64,000 nucleotides of DNA, taken from Neurospora crassa OR74A (lineage: Eukaryota; Ascomycota; Sordariomycetes; Sordariales; Sordariaceae). The stretch covers positions 2,914,001-2,978,000 of the forward strand of contig NC_026502.1 in NCBI RefSeq assembly GCF_000182925.2. The letters run 5' to 3'. Position 1 is the first letter of the stretch; every line of letters starts with the position of its first letter. Under the pieces are notes generated by a model. It saw only the letters and a list, made by a program, of their open reading frames with translations. It made no database searches and had not been told where the DNA came from. Shown here in pieces: positions 1 to 12,483 of the stretch. Both the position numbers and the translations under genes were made by a program.

Positions 1-3000
1 TTTTTTAAGGCCCTAAATATTAATAAAGATAAGACTAAATTTAAGTGAAATAATATTAGTACGTTCAATCCTTTTACTAATAACCCTAATAATATAAATA
101 TAATTAAATTTAGTAGCGACCTCGTTTATACTAATACTACTATATTTAAAGATCGGTTGGTCGCTCTATTCGAAGACGACCCTAACGGATCTATCTACAA
201 ATAATTTATACGTATATAGCCCCTTTTCTTATAAAGTACCGCTTATATATAGTAGTACAATTAAATAACCCCTAATAAACGTTGTATTTTAACTACTGTA
301 GAGCAATTTACTTTAATTCTAATTAAAAGATTTACTTCTAATATAATTATAATTACCCGGAAGTTCAACGCCGGAAGAATTTTATTATATAACGTTTATA
401 AGAATAAGAACGTAATTATAACGTACATCTTTAAATAATTGTATTTTATGCGTACTATAAACATCCTAATTAAAGATAATATAAATTAGTAGGGCGTTAT
501 AGTTTAAATTTAGAATAGCTTTAGTACTGATATAAAAACTATTATTCGCCCCCCGCCGGCGTATAGTAATACCGAAACATACTTCGAAAAAATTAAAAAA
601 ATTCGAGCCGTACTCCTTGTTGTAGCTAGAGATAAGTATGCAATATCTAACAATTAAATTTATAACTATAGCTACGATCTTAACCGCAACCGAGACTGCA
701 ACCGTTCGTATAACTCTAATATTAATTACTATTACAATAATCGTAGTAGCTATAATAATTATAATTTTAGTTGTAATTATAGTATTAAGCTAAATTATAT
801 TAACAATTATCGTAACCGCTCTTTTAAATATAATTACGACCGTAATAATAATTGCAAGTAAGATTGTAATTATAATTACAATTATACCCTTAAGTAAAAT
901 TGTGATTGTAGTTGTAATTGTAATTAGGCGGATTGCGCCTACTATATTAAGGAGGGCTCCGATAAGAGCGATTTAATTAATTTTATAGAAGATTACTCGG
1001 ATAAATATAATTCGGATAGTTCGGTTTACTACGTATATAATAGTTAATTAATTTATTCTAAGTACTTAATAATATTCGATTCTATAAAGATTAAAATAAA
1101 TTATACTAAAGAATATTAAGTTATAGATATTCGTATAGATTCTATTCTAATTATTACTGATAGTACGAAGTTCTATAAGTATTGAAATTACGAACGGACC
1201 TTCTAATTTTAGAATAATTTATTTAAATATTTTAATATTTACTATATTAAATCTACTACTACCTATAGAGAACCCTTAAAACCTATTTATTATACTAACG
1301 CAATTATTCTATTTAAAATTTAGAATACTATTCCCTAAAATAATAAACTATTTAAAAAGGGCCCTATATTAAGTTTTACTTATCTCCGAATTATTGTTAA
1401 AATTATTCTAACTTTTAAGGAGGTTAAGATTTATATAGATTTAAGTGTAGTAAAGATAATTATTGGGCGAATATTCCTATAAACCTTTAAATACTTAATT
1501 TTAACCGAATATTTAATAAGGATTAAAGGAGTAGGCGGTAAGCTAATTAAATTAATAGAATAGGCGATATTTACCTTCTTCCTCCTTAGAAGGGACTTTA
1601 AGGGTAAGCCTATCTTATTTAGAACTACGGCGGTAAGATGGGTAATTAACGAATTAGAACCCAACCTCTTATTAATTAATAATTTCCTTTACTCCTAATA
1701 AGTATATATTAACTATTAGAAAATTGAAGTTAATCTTCTACAAAGTAACTTTAATATAGTATTTAAAGTATTTAAATTACCTAACCGTTACTCCTAAAAA
1801 ATTGTAATTAAAAAGAAAGTAATACTTTGTTTAAGCGAGGAATATATAGTTTTAATCTATTATATTAGCCTTCCTAAAGATTAAAACTTTTTCTTCGATT
1901 CCTTTTACCCTGCAATAATTAATATAGTTATTAATATACGCTTACTTAGGGTTATACTAATAAAAAATATATTAAATTAAATAATTATTATCTTATATAA
2001 ATAGAAAATCGGTATAATTACTAAGTATAATATAAATAGCTTTATTGTAACATCCTAGTTAAATATCTGTAAAATAGTAATAGTAGTTTAAATATTAAGT
2101 ATAATAGAAAATAACCCGCCCCTCCTAATTATAAAAGTAATAGAGGTAATATATTAAATTTATTTCGTACTAACTAATATAAATTTAAATATTAAATTTA
2201 ATAATATTATCCTTACGAATAATATTACTTCTATAATTAGCTCCAATTTACTAACTAACTATACCCCGAAGTTTGAAATTCCCTACTTCGAAGATAGCGG
2301 AAGCCCCGCACCCAACGGCGCCGGCCTCCTAAACCTACCAAATAAGCAATTTACCCTCGGAATTCGTATAAATAGTAAAGCCCTGGAATTAACTATAGAG
2401 GAAGGCGTATATATCTTTATAGGTAGTAGGAAAGTATTGAGGGTATTAGCCCGCCTCGTTTAATAATTTCTAAATCTATAGAAAGAAGGAAATTTAATTA
2501 ACGTCCCCGAGGAAGATATAATAAAAGTTCCTCTAATTAATAATTAGTAAAATTATAAAGTAACTGCGCGTATATACCCTATTAGTAAGAAAGATTAAGC
2601 GGTTATTGACGAAGTTTTTAACGTACTCTATAAATAAAGTAAAATAGATTAGGTAAAGTACGTTACCCCTTTCGCCCACCCCATCTTTATAGTATAGTAA
2701 AAAATTAAATTCAATCCTAAAAGTAAACCTATTATTAATTTAAAAATATTTAATAACCTAACTATCCTGGACAATTACCCTCTTCCCCTATAAAGAGAAA
2801 TTATTACTTTTATATACGGAAAGGTAATTATAATAATTATTAATGTAGTATCCTTTTTCTATTAATTTGGCGTATAGTAGAAGTATAGGGACCGGTTTAC
2901 CCTTATTACCCATCGCAATCTTAAACAACCTACTGTAATTTAAATAGGGTTTAAAAATACGCCTACTTATATCTAATAATTTATAGATATACTACTACGC

Positions 3001-6000
3001 AACTATAGGAACTATTATCAAATTTATATTAATAATATTATTATTACCTCGGACTTAATTAATAATTATTTCTAATACTTAAACGCTATCTTTATATTAT
3101 TTACCTCGAAGAATATTGTTCTATCTCCTAAGAAGTTATATTTTAGGTACCCTAATATTAAATTACTAGGCTTTTATATAAATAGCCTCGGCCTCTTAAT
3201 TATAATAAAGTGAATTTAAATATTTAAGGATCTAACCTTCCTAAATAATTTAAAAGCTTTAGAATAATATATTAGTAGTATAGGCTTCTTATAATATCTA
3301 ATCCTATACTACGCTTAATTTGTAGAGTCCTTATAGAATTGTAAAGTAATATTACTAACCGAAGGCTATAAAATAGGAAAATTCGAAGTAGGAAAATTAG
3401 CTAGGCGAGTAATATACTATATTCGTATTTACTATACCCCTACCCAAATTAAGAAGACCGCCTTTAAGTTTCTCTAAAGCGCTATTTATAATAAAAATAC
3501 TATTCTATACTATTTAGACCTAAATTGCGTAGTATTTTTCTAAATTAATAGCTTATTTAAATAAAGATTTAGTATTATAGTATTTTATTTAAAAGAAAAA
3601 TATAATTAGTTAGAAGGATCTTTAATCCCCTCCCCCTAAATCTTACCTATTATATTTTTAAATAAAATACTAACGAAGGTTAAGATATAATATAGACCCT
3701 CGGAATTAGAAGTAATATACCTTATTTAAGCTATAAAGAAGCTACGTATATAATTGTACGTATATAATTATACTATTATTATATTAACCGACTATTTTAT
3801 AATAAAGGGAATAGTCGAATAGATGTTGTTGTATATTATATTAACGGATAGAATTAACCGCCGGCTAATTAACGCTTCTATCTACTTATTAAAGTACAAA
3901 CTTAAAATCTTTTACATCCCTAGCAAATTAAATTTTATTCTAAATACTCTTAACCGTCTTAAAATAATTAATAGGAACAAAAACCCTAAAGGTATTACTA
4001 TCCTTAATAACGTTTAGACTAAAAACAAAGCGCTCTTCCTTAACAACGTTTAATATATATTTTTAGAAGCCTAAATAAATATTAAACTACGCAAAGTATA
4101 TATAGTAACCTACGCTTCCGATAAAAAATTCTCTCGGATAATAGAATACTTTAAGGAGTATTGGAAGACTATTAAGGATAGCGACGTTATCTTTTCAAAG
4201 CCCGGCTATCCTTTCTTTATAAGAAACGGCTTTATTTATAATTAATAAATCGAGCTAAGCGGAAGCTCTATTAATAATTTATATATTCCTTATAAGTATA
4301 TAAAAGATATATTGGAAGCCGCCTACAATAATAAGTACTACTTCGGCCGAAATCGAATAATATACAACCTAAAAGGAGTATTATTTACTAATAAAGTACA
4401 ACTCGTTAAATAGTATATCGAATACTACCCAGCCTATTAATTGAATTAAACCGATTATAATCCGCCTATTAGAAATTATTAACCTATTAAGTTAGGAGAA
4501 GCTCTTCTAATGCGAATTATTTCGATTAATTTTATTGTAGGCCTTCCTGAGGTATCTTCTATCGATACCCTATAGCAAATACCCGGCTATATAACGTTCA
4601 ATACTCTACTACCTATTATAGATAAAACTTCGAAAAGATCCCTACTTATCCTAGGGTATAAGAAATATTTAGCTACCGAATGGGGTATTATTACAATCCG
4701 TATATTCCTTCTATATAATTAAGGATTTTTAATTAGAATAATTTTAAATAGGGATTGGAAATTTACATCGGCCTATTAGTACGGAATATAGACTACAATA
4801 GGAACCAAACTTCTAATAACTATAATTTACTATCCATCGGGCAATAGAATAGTAGAACGGAAGAACTCAACCGTAGAGATAACTATCTAGTTCTATACTT
4901 TCTACTATAATTTAAATTACAATTAGCTACTTATTATTCCTTCATTTCAATAGAACCTCAATAGCGCTCTTATTGAAAGTATTAAAGTCTTTCCCTACGA
5001 ATACCTCTTTAAATATAAGCTAAAGGGACTAATAAATATCGCTACTAGCGCTTAGGATTAATATAATATTGGCGATAATCCGGCTATTAGGGACTATATT
5101 CGCTAAAAAACCTAACTAACTATAGACTTCGCTATTACTAACGCTAAACTTTACTATAATATTAATTACCGCTAAATAGAATTTAAAATAAGTAATAAAA
5201 TCTTCCTAAAATTTAATTACAAATATTACCTACCCGGCCGTCCATTACAAAAAATTTCTTAATAACGCTCTAAACCCTTTATAATTATTTAAAAAGTCGG
5301 CCGGCTAATTTATAGACTAGAACTACCACCGAATATAAAAATATATCCAATTATTTTAGTAATATATTTTACTACTACGCTTTAGAAGGATAATCCTTTT
5401 AACCGGACTACTCCCCCGCCCGGGCCTATTAAAAATTCCTAAAATAACTCTAATTTAAGTTCGGACTTTAAAATACCGTACTACAAAATTAAAAAAATAG
5501 CCACCTACAAGTAGGTTAATAGGAAAGTCTAGTACTATATAAAGTAGAAAGGATATAGCTATTATAATAATTATTAGAAGGATATTTGGGACCTAAAAAA
5601 CGCTAAGGATATAATAGAGGACTACTAGAAGTATCGTCCAGACGAACGTAAAAGGGGAATTATTTAGTCTTATATTAATAATTAGCGTAAGGTCTGCTTT
5701 ATTAATAAAAAGGAACTAAAGGATGCACTTCGGCGGCATTCGCCTAGAAAGAAGTAAGGGCATTCCTATTAAGGACAATAGCGTCGTCTTTATAGCGCCG
5801 GGACTTAATGCGGGAGTATCGCATATATAATTAAATTAATTAATTAGAATAGACTAAACATAGCTGTAAGCTATACCTACCCCCAATAGAGGCACTAGCA
5901 TTCCTAGGCACGTATCTTAGCACATGCCCGGCTGCCCGGTCGCTAGACCTATAAATTAGCTGCGGACTAGCGATAAGATAAGGGAATTCCTATAAAGGGA

Positions 6001-6060
6001 TTCCCGCGCGGGGCGGCCTTCGGCCACGCCTTTCTTCCTCCATCATCATCTTCTTCTTCT
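1..6060 (+). mobile_element. Fossil Ty3/gypsy LTR retrotransposon (chromovirus type), RIP-decayed
   Basis: This is an old retroelement copy, broken throughout with very many breaks. Its left end lies outside the window, so the 5' LTR is not seen. Short conserved stretches on the + strand give the usual order of the family: a gag-like part (about the first 1-2 kb), a protease/reverse transcriptase region (about 2.1-3.3 kb), an RNase H region (about 3.4-3.9 kb), an integrase region (about 4.2-5.1 kb) and a C-terminal chromodomain (about 5.48-5.64 kb), which marks the chromovirus branch. About 5.8-6.06 kb is less AT-rich, holds TATAAA inside a short inverted repeat, and may be 3' LTR, but its borders are not resolved. 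CpA and TpG are rare, TpA is very common and CpG survives, as expected of RIP. The copy looks old; an LTR-pair age cannot be estimated here. Confidence 0.85.
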
Positions 6061-6169
6061 TTAATATTACAAATTGCAACAAGCATCGTGGTATTACTCT
6101 ATTAGTACCATTTGGGATGTTGTATTACTCCATTTCAAAAATCCCAACGAACAATTCCCAAATAGGTAA

Positions 6170-6900
6170 ACAGTTACTAGACAATCGGGATTGGGATACC
6201 GGAGCAGTATACATGTGTGTGAAGGATCGTCAAATAGTGAACTTCTTATTTATATAGTTCGCTGGAGATGAGCAGCGTATATATATTCACCGTCGCCGTC
6301 TAACGCGTAAGGGAGCTATGCAGGATTTCTTTAGCGATGAGGGGTATAAGAAAGTCTAAATACCGCCAATTATATAAACATATAACAATTATATAAACGG
6401 GGTTGATATTAGTAACCAGCTATACGTATATAATACGTATAGTTACCGCCATCGACGTAGGTTATTCATAGTACTATTCACCAACTTCTACCTTAATATA
6501 TTACCTATATTCGATTCCTTACTGTGTACTATACTAATAATATATTACCTATATTAGAAGTCATCGCAACCAACCTTCTACTCAACTAGAGAGAGAAGCT
6601 ATTTGGGCCCCCCTTCAATTGGAAACTATAGACTATATACTCTGACTTTAAAAGCCAATTAATTAATAAGGTCTGGGCGTATTATAGTAAAACCGCTACC
6701 CGGCACTGTATTTTACCAGATCGGTCTCTGATGTTAAATACTAGGAGAATTACTGCAAACGAATATTAACGAGGACGATAGTTAAAGCGAACTACCTATA
6801 TAATATGCTTATCAATACGGTTTAAAGACGGAACCGCCTTTAGAACCAACAGCTCCCCTTTATATGTGGATAAGCAGGGTATAAAGCGAACTTTAATGTA
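6170..6900 (+). mobile_element. Remnant of a piggyBac-like (DDE_Tnp_1_7) DNA transposon
   Basis: A + strand translation of about 6,290-6,480 shows an RRRL motif, an FFSDEGYKK stretch and then YNNYINGVDISNQL followed by a TYSYRHRRRLFIVLF stretch. Fungal piggyBac-type transposases carry the same order: RRP, a variable part, then DYN-x-x-MGGVD-x-x-(D/N)Q, Y-x(2)-R and W-x-PLF. The reading is interrupted by in-frame stops (for example before the PPII segment) and continues weakly to about 6,780. The fragment is C-terminal only; no terminal inverted repeats or TTAA target duplication could be assigned. It is AT-rich with RIP-like bias but less extreme than the retroelement on its left. The family call rests on the GVD-x-x-NQ block and its context and is an inference. 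Confidence 0.55.
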
Positions 6901-8191
6901 TTTATAGTATATTACGTGCCAAATCTCGATTTATAAGCGGGACCGTTGCTAGCTAGCCTATATTCGTTAACGGATTTGGGAATAGTATTACTTGGCTTGA
7001 AATATATTAGTTAATTTTAATCCCTAACCTCTCTACACTCCCTTGTTTTATTCTCTATAATATCAAAATCACTGCAAAAGGTGGTAAAATCGAGGTATCT
7101 GCATGGGTGCAAATGTCAAGGTGGATTCAGGAAGGCCACCCGACTGGCCAGATTCTGGTCTTGGCAAAAATGATACATTTGAGCAGTTAAAGGGATAGCG
7201 ATGGGAGAGACAACGGTTTTCGGCTAAGGCTGATCATGGCACAAAGTTTATGGCTCACCTTGCGCATACCTCCTCCTCTTGTCGGCGCTGTTCGGTGAAA
7301 TGGCCTTGTGTGACAAACGTAACCAAAGATCTCGTAGTGGTTAGCATGCGAGTGCTAAAAAAGCCGTCAAGTTACCATCAGTTGACAATAACAAATAAGC
7401 TGGCTTGAGAAACTCGCCGCGGGTACCTTGATCGATGTTGAACGGAGGTTTTTCTTTGATGACATAGCCGTAAGGGCGACGAATGTCTAGGACCTTGATT
7501 CTCCACGCAAGTCTAGGATAGCTTGCCGTAACAATATTCATAACACGTTTATCAGGACGATCAAGGGTCAGGTCCACGGATATGGTGCCGGTCGTCTAGT
7601 CATGCCTTTCTTCGTTCGTATCCCTGGCAAACCACGGAGACATGGGGTAGAATTAGGCACCACTTTAGGGAATGGAATCCGAAGAATAGCACTTGTGTGG
7701 CTGTTACCGAGCTGCAGGCCAGCCCATCCGAAGCCTCACAGTGCAGTGGCCTCGTTACAATGTCCCACAGTAGTCGTACCAAGGGGCCTTTTGCACAGGA
7801 TGAGCCTCCACCGACTCTCCATGGATATCTGGCTGCCTGGCGACTGAGCGAGGCAAGGTACCTTTGATAGCGGTTTGGCCAAAAAGCTTCCAGAAGGCGC
7901 AGAAGAAGGAGGGACCTTTGTTGCGCCGAACGGACTCAGAGTTGCCCCGGTTGCGTCCCACCAAAGAGCGCTCGGGGTGATGCCCCTGAAGAGTTGTCGT
8001 CCCGCGGTTGTACAAACAGTACTTACTCGGTGTTCAAGCGGATGTATAGGCTAGGTTGTAACTGTCGGATGCGCAGAGCCTTGTCAATGACGTCCGATGC
8101 GCTTTTTGACAATTGACATCGCTTGATCCCATGTTGATGGAAAGGCGTAAGTATGCGCGATGGCGCTTCGTTATCGTGGAGTCAGAGGATT

Positions 8192-8233
8192 GATGTTGTT
8201 GAGGTTGTTGTTGTTGTTGATGTTGTTGTTTGG
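8192..8233 (+). repeat. Imperfect (TTG)n microsatellite
   Basis: Run of about a dozen GTT/TTG triplets with a few interruptions (GAG, GAT). It lies in non-coding sequence and creates spurious Val- or Gln-rich open frames on both strands. Confidence 0.85.
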
Positions 8234-10039
8234 GAACAGTGTGGCCCGGGCGATAGCTTCTCCTCGCCCCCCTCATCCCCTGTAGCTGCGCTGAACTGGG
8301 CTGAGTACAGCGAGAGTAGCCTTGTGGAATCCCGCTAAGGAGTGGAGCCGATCTCCAACTAGGTTCCATAGGTGGGATGGCTCCAGATCTGCCTCTGCGC
8401 CTTCCCAGTCCCGCATCAATTCCCTTCCCTTCCGTTCATCACTTCCCCGCTCAGCTCCCTTCATTCATCGCATGACGGGAATCCTTCGCGTCAACTCACT
8501 CACTTCACCTTCTGCTGACCTGTCCCTAGATCATCTCCTCGCACCATTTCGTGTCCCTTCTTAGTTCCATCTAAACCAACACGGACATTCATCATCAGTC
8601 CTTCCACGTCTCAACGACCTCTGCCTGTAAGCGGACACAAAATTGGGGGCCGAAAAGGAACCAACGTGTCGATGCCCTCAAACCTCACATGTCTCCCGTT
8701 CTCTGATCACACACGGGCAAATGGGGGCCGTTACAACAACCAGACTCTTTCCGTCGTCTTTCGGAAACCCACTGGACTACTCCGACCACTCGGAATCTCT
8801 TCCTGTGTGGACGAGGTCCCGTCGAATCCGTTGCTGACAAGAGCATCATCTCACGCTCATCGTCAGCCCAGAGTCCCCTGCATCCTACATCGCCTAGGTA
8901 TTCGTGATGCCGCGTCTGTTGTCGGCCGCTTAACCACTCAGACAAGTCCCCCGTCCAGCAAACAGGCGCAAGCGCTCGCCTCCCCCACACCATGGACACA
9001 TCCAGAGTCGAGACACTGTCCTCCTCTGCCACACCGGCTTCGACAGATTGCGCCCCAAGGTACCCGTGGATGGCGCCCCCGGGTGTTGTGCTTGCCATAC
9101 CGTTCTCTCAAACTGCCACTTTACACTGTTGAACTGTCGGCCTAGTCCATTCTCCTCTCCCCAATCGACCATGGTTCTTCTTATGATGAGAGTTGGCCAG
9201 CTATTGATCCCCTATGGATTGGCTACCGAACATATTCGGCATGGCACGCTCTTGACAGGGCAGCCAAGTCTCGGGTCTTCTTGACCAGACCCTTTCCGCA
9301 CAACGGAGACCGTTCGATGAGCACACAGCTCTAACAGCTTCTGTTGCTAGACCCAACGGAGTGTGTCCCTCGCAAGCTCGCACCAACCATCCGGCCAGGG
9401 AGTCAAGAGGAGTGCCGTGGGCTGCTGTGTGACTGGTCACCCAGCCCTGTTGGCCTGTTGGCGGGGTCCTGGCTGGCCCTATACACTCCAAAGCCCCAAG
9501 GTATTATTGTACAGTTACAAGCCTTCAGCTACCCAGCCAATGTCACTCCAGTAACGGGGACATACCGCAGCCTCTACTTTTATTAGATCGACTGCGTTCG
9601 GCACCCCGTGATAGGCAGGTATACTTCAGCCGTCAGAGAGGTAACACCTTACACTACTGCATCGGGTTCTATTTTCCCCTCCAAGGTCATCATCCATACC
9701 TACGTACTGCTCTATTTTCCGAGTCCGTCATCTCTCTACACTACACTTGTCTATTCCGGGCGCTGTACACTAAATCTTCCCACCCTTGTGGTACACTAGA
9801 ATACCTAGGGTATCTTTCTGCACCATCTTCACACCCAAATCTAGGACTCGGAGTCTCAGTGAGACACTGAGCCAACATGTCTCTTTTTGCGGGACAAGAC
9901 AGTCGCTTGTTCTGCAGGAATCCCCCTTCCCACCTAATCAGGGTGGTGTCAACTGACCCTGTCACCCAAATTAGTCCAACCGTAATTCTGAATCGGCACA
10001 TGGGCTGTCATGTCCTGTTTCCTCTTCCAGGACCTTCAA

Positions 10040-10040
<1 letters not shown>

Positions 10041-10073
<33 letters not shown>
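10041..10073 (+). repeat. (CA)16 microsatellite
   Basis: Perfect CA dinucleotide run of 33 bases, about 0.7 kb upstream of the start codon of the C2H2 factor gene. Such runs are usually length-polymorphic between strains. Confidence 0.95.
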
Positions 10074-10076
<3 letters not shown>

Positions 10077-10749
10077 CTTCTTGCTAGCCTTACCTACCCC
10101 ATGCGCAGCCACCGCCGCCGCAAACCCATGTCTTCTCACAAGCAGTCGACGTTCCACTTGCCGTGCTACATCCTGTCCGCCGTACTGTGTGTGCAGTGAG
10201 CTCCCAGGTAGGTACTATGCAGTCAGTCTGTCTGCCCCTTGCCCAGTCATCTGCATCCCCATGATGTGCATTTGGCCCCCAGGTTCCTATGGGGAAGCTC
10301 TCTGTATAGCAGCGCTTACTCCATTCTTAGCCAGGCAGAAAAAGATGGTCCCATCATGGAGGTGTATAAGACACCCCGGTTGTCTGCCTTGTCATCCACA
10401 CCCGTTGTTCTGTGCTTCCACAGCCTGCTTCACATCTCAGCATCACCATTCCCAAGTATATACCGAATACTTGGTCCCCACTCCCAATACAAGTCACCGT
10501 CCGCCCATCCCTATATCTGGCTCGCACCCCCATCCTTCTCATAAGGCAAAGCCCCTTGACTGCGTCTAACAACCCAATCGGACCCCCGGCGCAATCTTAC
10601 TCGGCACCTCTCCCCGCCTAGTTCTCGCTCCTCTCCAACAACAAGGTCCATCGCAGGTCATCGTGTCCATCTTCAGCCTTACGAATTCGTATATAATCCA
10701 ACATCAGCCAACACCTCCCATCCCCATTCACCCAAAAAGATTCTCCAGC

Positions 10750-12094
10750 ATGGCCCTCACTCCGCCCTCTCTGACCAGGTCACCTTCAACCCCCTCGCAC
10801 AGTTACTGTCCTTCCGAAAGGTCATCAGTTGGTTATCCCTCGCCCGGCCTGGTGGAACAGCAATACAAAATCTCGTCCATCTATGGTGACCAGTCCTGTT
10901 CCGTAACTTCGTCTATGGACCCGGGGTCATCACTACCACCGCTTGAATCAATGGGTCAGCCCGACTGGAACAGCACCGTCATTCTCCCTGCCTCCTCCGC
11001 CACCGGTATGCCTAGTGTCCTTGCCGCAGCGTATGAGTCGTATGGGAGCTATCCTTATAGCCACGATGTTTATCACTCGCACCACAGCGGCCATCCTCTT
11101 TCAACATCTACGCCGCCGCCTTCCGGCCCGTCATCCCGATCTCCAATTCCACCTGCATCAAGGACGTCACATCCCTACCTTTCAAACGCATCGATGGGTG
11201 GATCTCTAACACCGCGGGTCAAGATGGAGACAGAGTACGGGTCAAGCATGGAAGTCTCTCAATACCCATCGCCTCGTTCGATGCACACTTCCTACCCTTC
11301 AGACAGCGGCGCCTACACACACAATACTGCTGGTTATCTCTCAGACGGAGGATCATCAGGATGGCAAAAGTCAGACTACCCGCCTCTCGAGACCGAATTT
11401 TACCCAGGCCCTGGAGCCGCGCAAACATCAGCTTTCCTCCAAAACGGACAACGATCCTACCGAGTTCCCCGTCCCAAGAGACAACAGCGGCGCTTGACGA
11501 CGAAAGAGGAAGCCAACTTTCAGTGCGAGGTCAAGGGGTGTGGGAAACTATTCAGCCGAAGCTACAATTACAAGGCGCACCTGGAGACACACGAGCCAAA
11601 CCGGGATTATCCCTTCCCCTGCCAGGAAGCCGGTTGCACCAAGAAGTTTGTTCGCAAAACCGATCTCCAGAGACATCATCAGAGTGTGCATTTAAAGGAG
11701 CGCAGCCACAAGTGCGATTACTGCGGCCGTCTGTTTGCCAGGAAAGATACTCTGCGAAGGTAAGCCCCTCCTCTCTCTCCTTCGAACGTCCCCATCCCTT
11801 TATACTTTCCGATACTAATGTATGTCCTTCTTTGCAAACAGGCACATGGAAGATGGTTGCTCCAAACGCTTCGACATCGGCACCATGGATCTCCGACCAG
11901 AGACCTACGACAGCTTCGCACGACCTTCTTCCTCTGGCCCCATGAGTCAGCACTACACCCTCTCGTCATCGACCAACAACATCGATAGCCTTCCACCCAT
12001 GGCTATCCCATCCCTAGGCAGCAGTGGCATCCTCTCGTCGCTGTCGTCTTCTATGAGGGCTGGTGGTGGCCAGGGTCATTCTTGGGGGAGGTGA
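10750..12094 (+). CDS. C2H2 zinc-finger transcription factor, two exons, 420 aa
   Basis: Exons 10,750-11,759 and 11,842-12,094; the 82-nt intron has GTAAGC and CAG borders and restores the frame. The start is the first ATG in frame (MALTPPSL), since the open frame further upstream has none. Residues 1-255 are Ser/Pro/Tyr-rich and look disordered, as in many fungal activators. Three fingers sit at about residues 257-345: C-x4-C-x12-H-x3-H (FQCEVKGCGKLF), C-x4-C-x12-H-x4-H (FPCQEAGCTKKF), and C-x2-C-x12-H-x4-C (CDYCGRLFARKDTLRRH), the last a C2HC finger split by the intron. A Ser/Gly-rich tail follows. It should bind DNA in the nucleus; the target genes and the exact orthologue are not known to me. 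Very large gene-free flanks suggest complex regulation. Confidence 0.9.
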
Positions 12095-12429
12095 GCTGAC
12101 GTGATTACCTCACCCCAAGTCCATATACATTACGCTTGTACGATAAAATGATGAAAGACGTTTCATATTTCCACTTCTCGTTTCCACACTTTTAGGTTAC
12201 TATTCTGGAGATACCAAAAGGGGGAACTATCAGGGAGAGCGGTTGTGACACTTATCGCTCGCTTGTACGATTAATGTACTACTTTCTTTTCTACTGTGTT
12301 CGATTTTTGGTCATCATTAGCGGGAAGTTGGGATTTGTGTCTGCCTGATGGTTCTTTACTTTTGTTTCTTTTTTTATGCAACCGTTCATAAACAGAGTAT
12401 GGCCGGTCGTATATGGACCTGGCGGTTTC

Positions 12430-12483
12430 CTTTTTTTTTCTTGTTCTTTTTTTCTTTTTTTTCTTTTCTTTTTTTTTTTTTCG
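12430..12483 (+). repeat. T-rich pyrimidine tract
   Basis: About 54 bases of T runs broken by single C or G bases, about 340 bp downstream of the zinc-finger gene stop. It probably lies in the 3' UTR or just beyond it. Confidence 0.8.

Larger units (their letters stand above)
7081..10749. other. Gene-free stretch upstream of the C2H2 factor gene
   Basis: Base composition switches at about 7.05-7.1 kb from AT-rich decayed repeat to ordinary, roughly 50% GC sequence. No convincing coding region was found on either strand; the short open frames have no start context, splice partners or recognisable domains. From about 8.4 kb to 10.7 kb the + strand is rich in C/T, typical of fungal promoters and long 5' leaders, and it holds a TTG microsatellite and a CA microsatellite. 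It is probably the promoter and leader of the gene at 10,750. One 78-codon frame at 7,341-7,577 (minus) has protein-like composition but lacks an ATG. Confidence 0.5.

Noticed and set aside
7341-7577. 78-codon minus-strand frame with protein-like composition (RRPYGYVIKEKPPFNIDQG)
   Set aside because: No ATG at its start (GTG), no splice partner and no family recognised; perhaps a gene remnant but unsupported.
10663-10749. In-frame extension upstream of the zinc-finger gene start
   Set aside because: It opens with GTG, contains no ATG, and lies in a C/T-rich leader; the first ATG at 10,750 is preferred.
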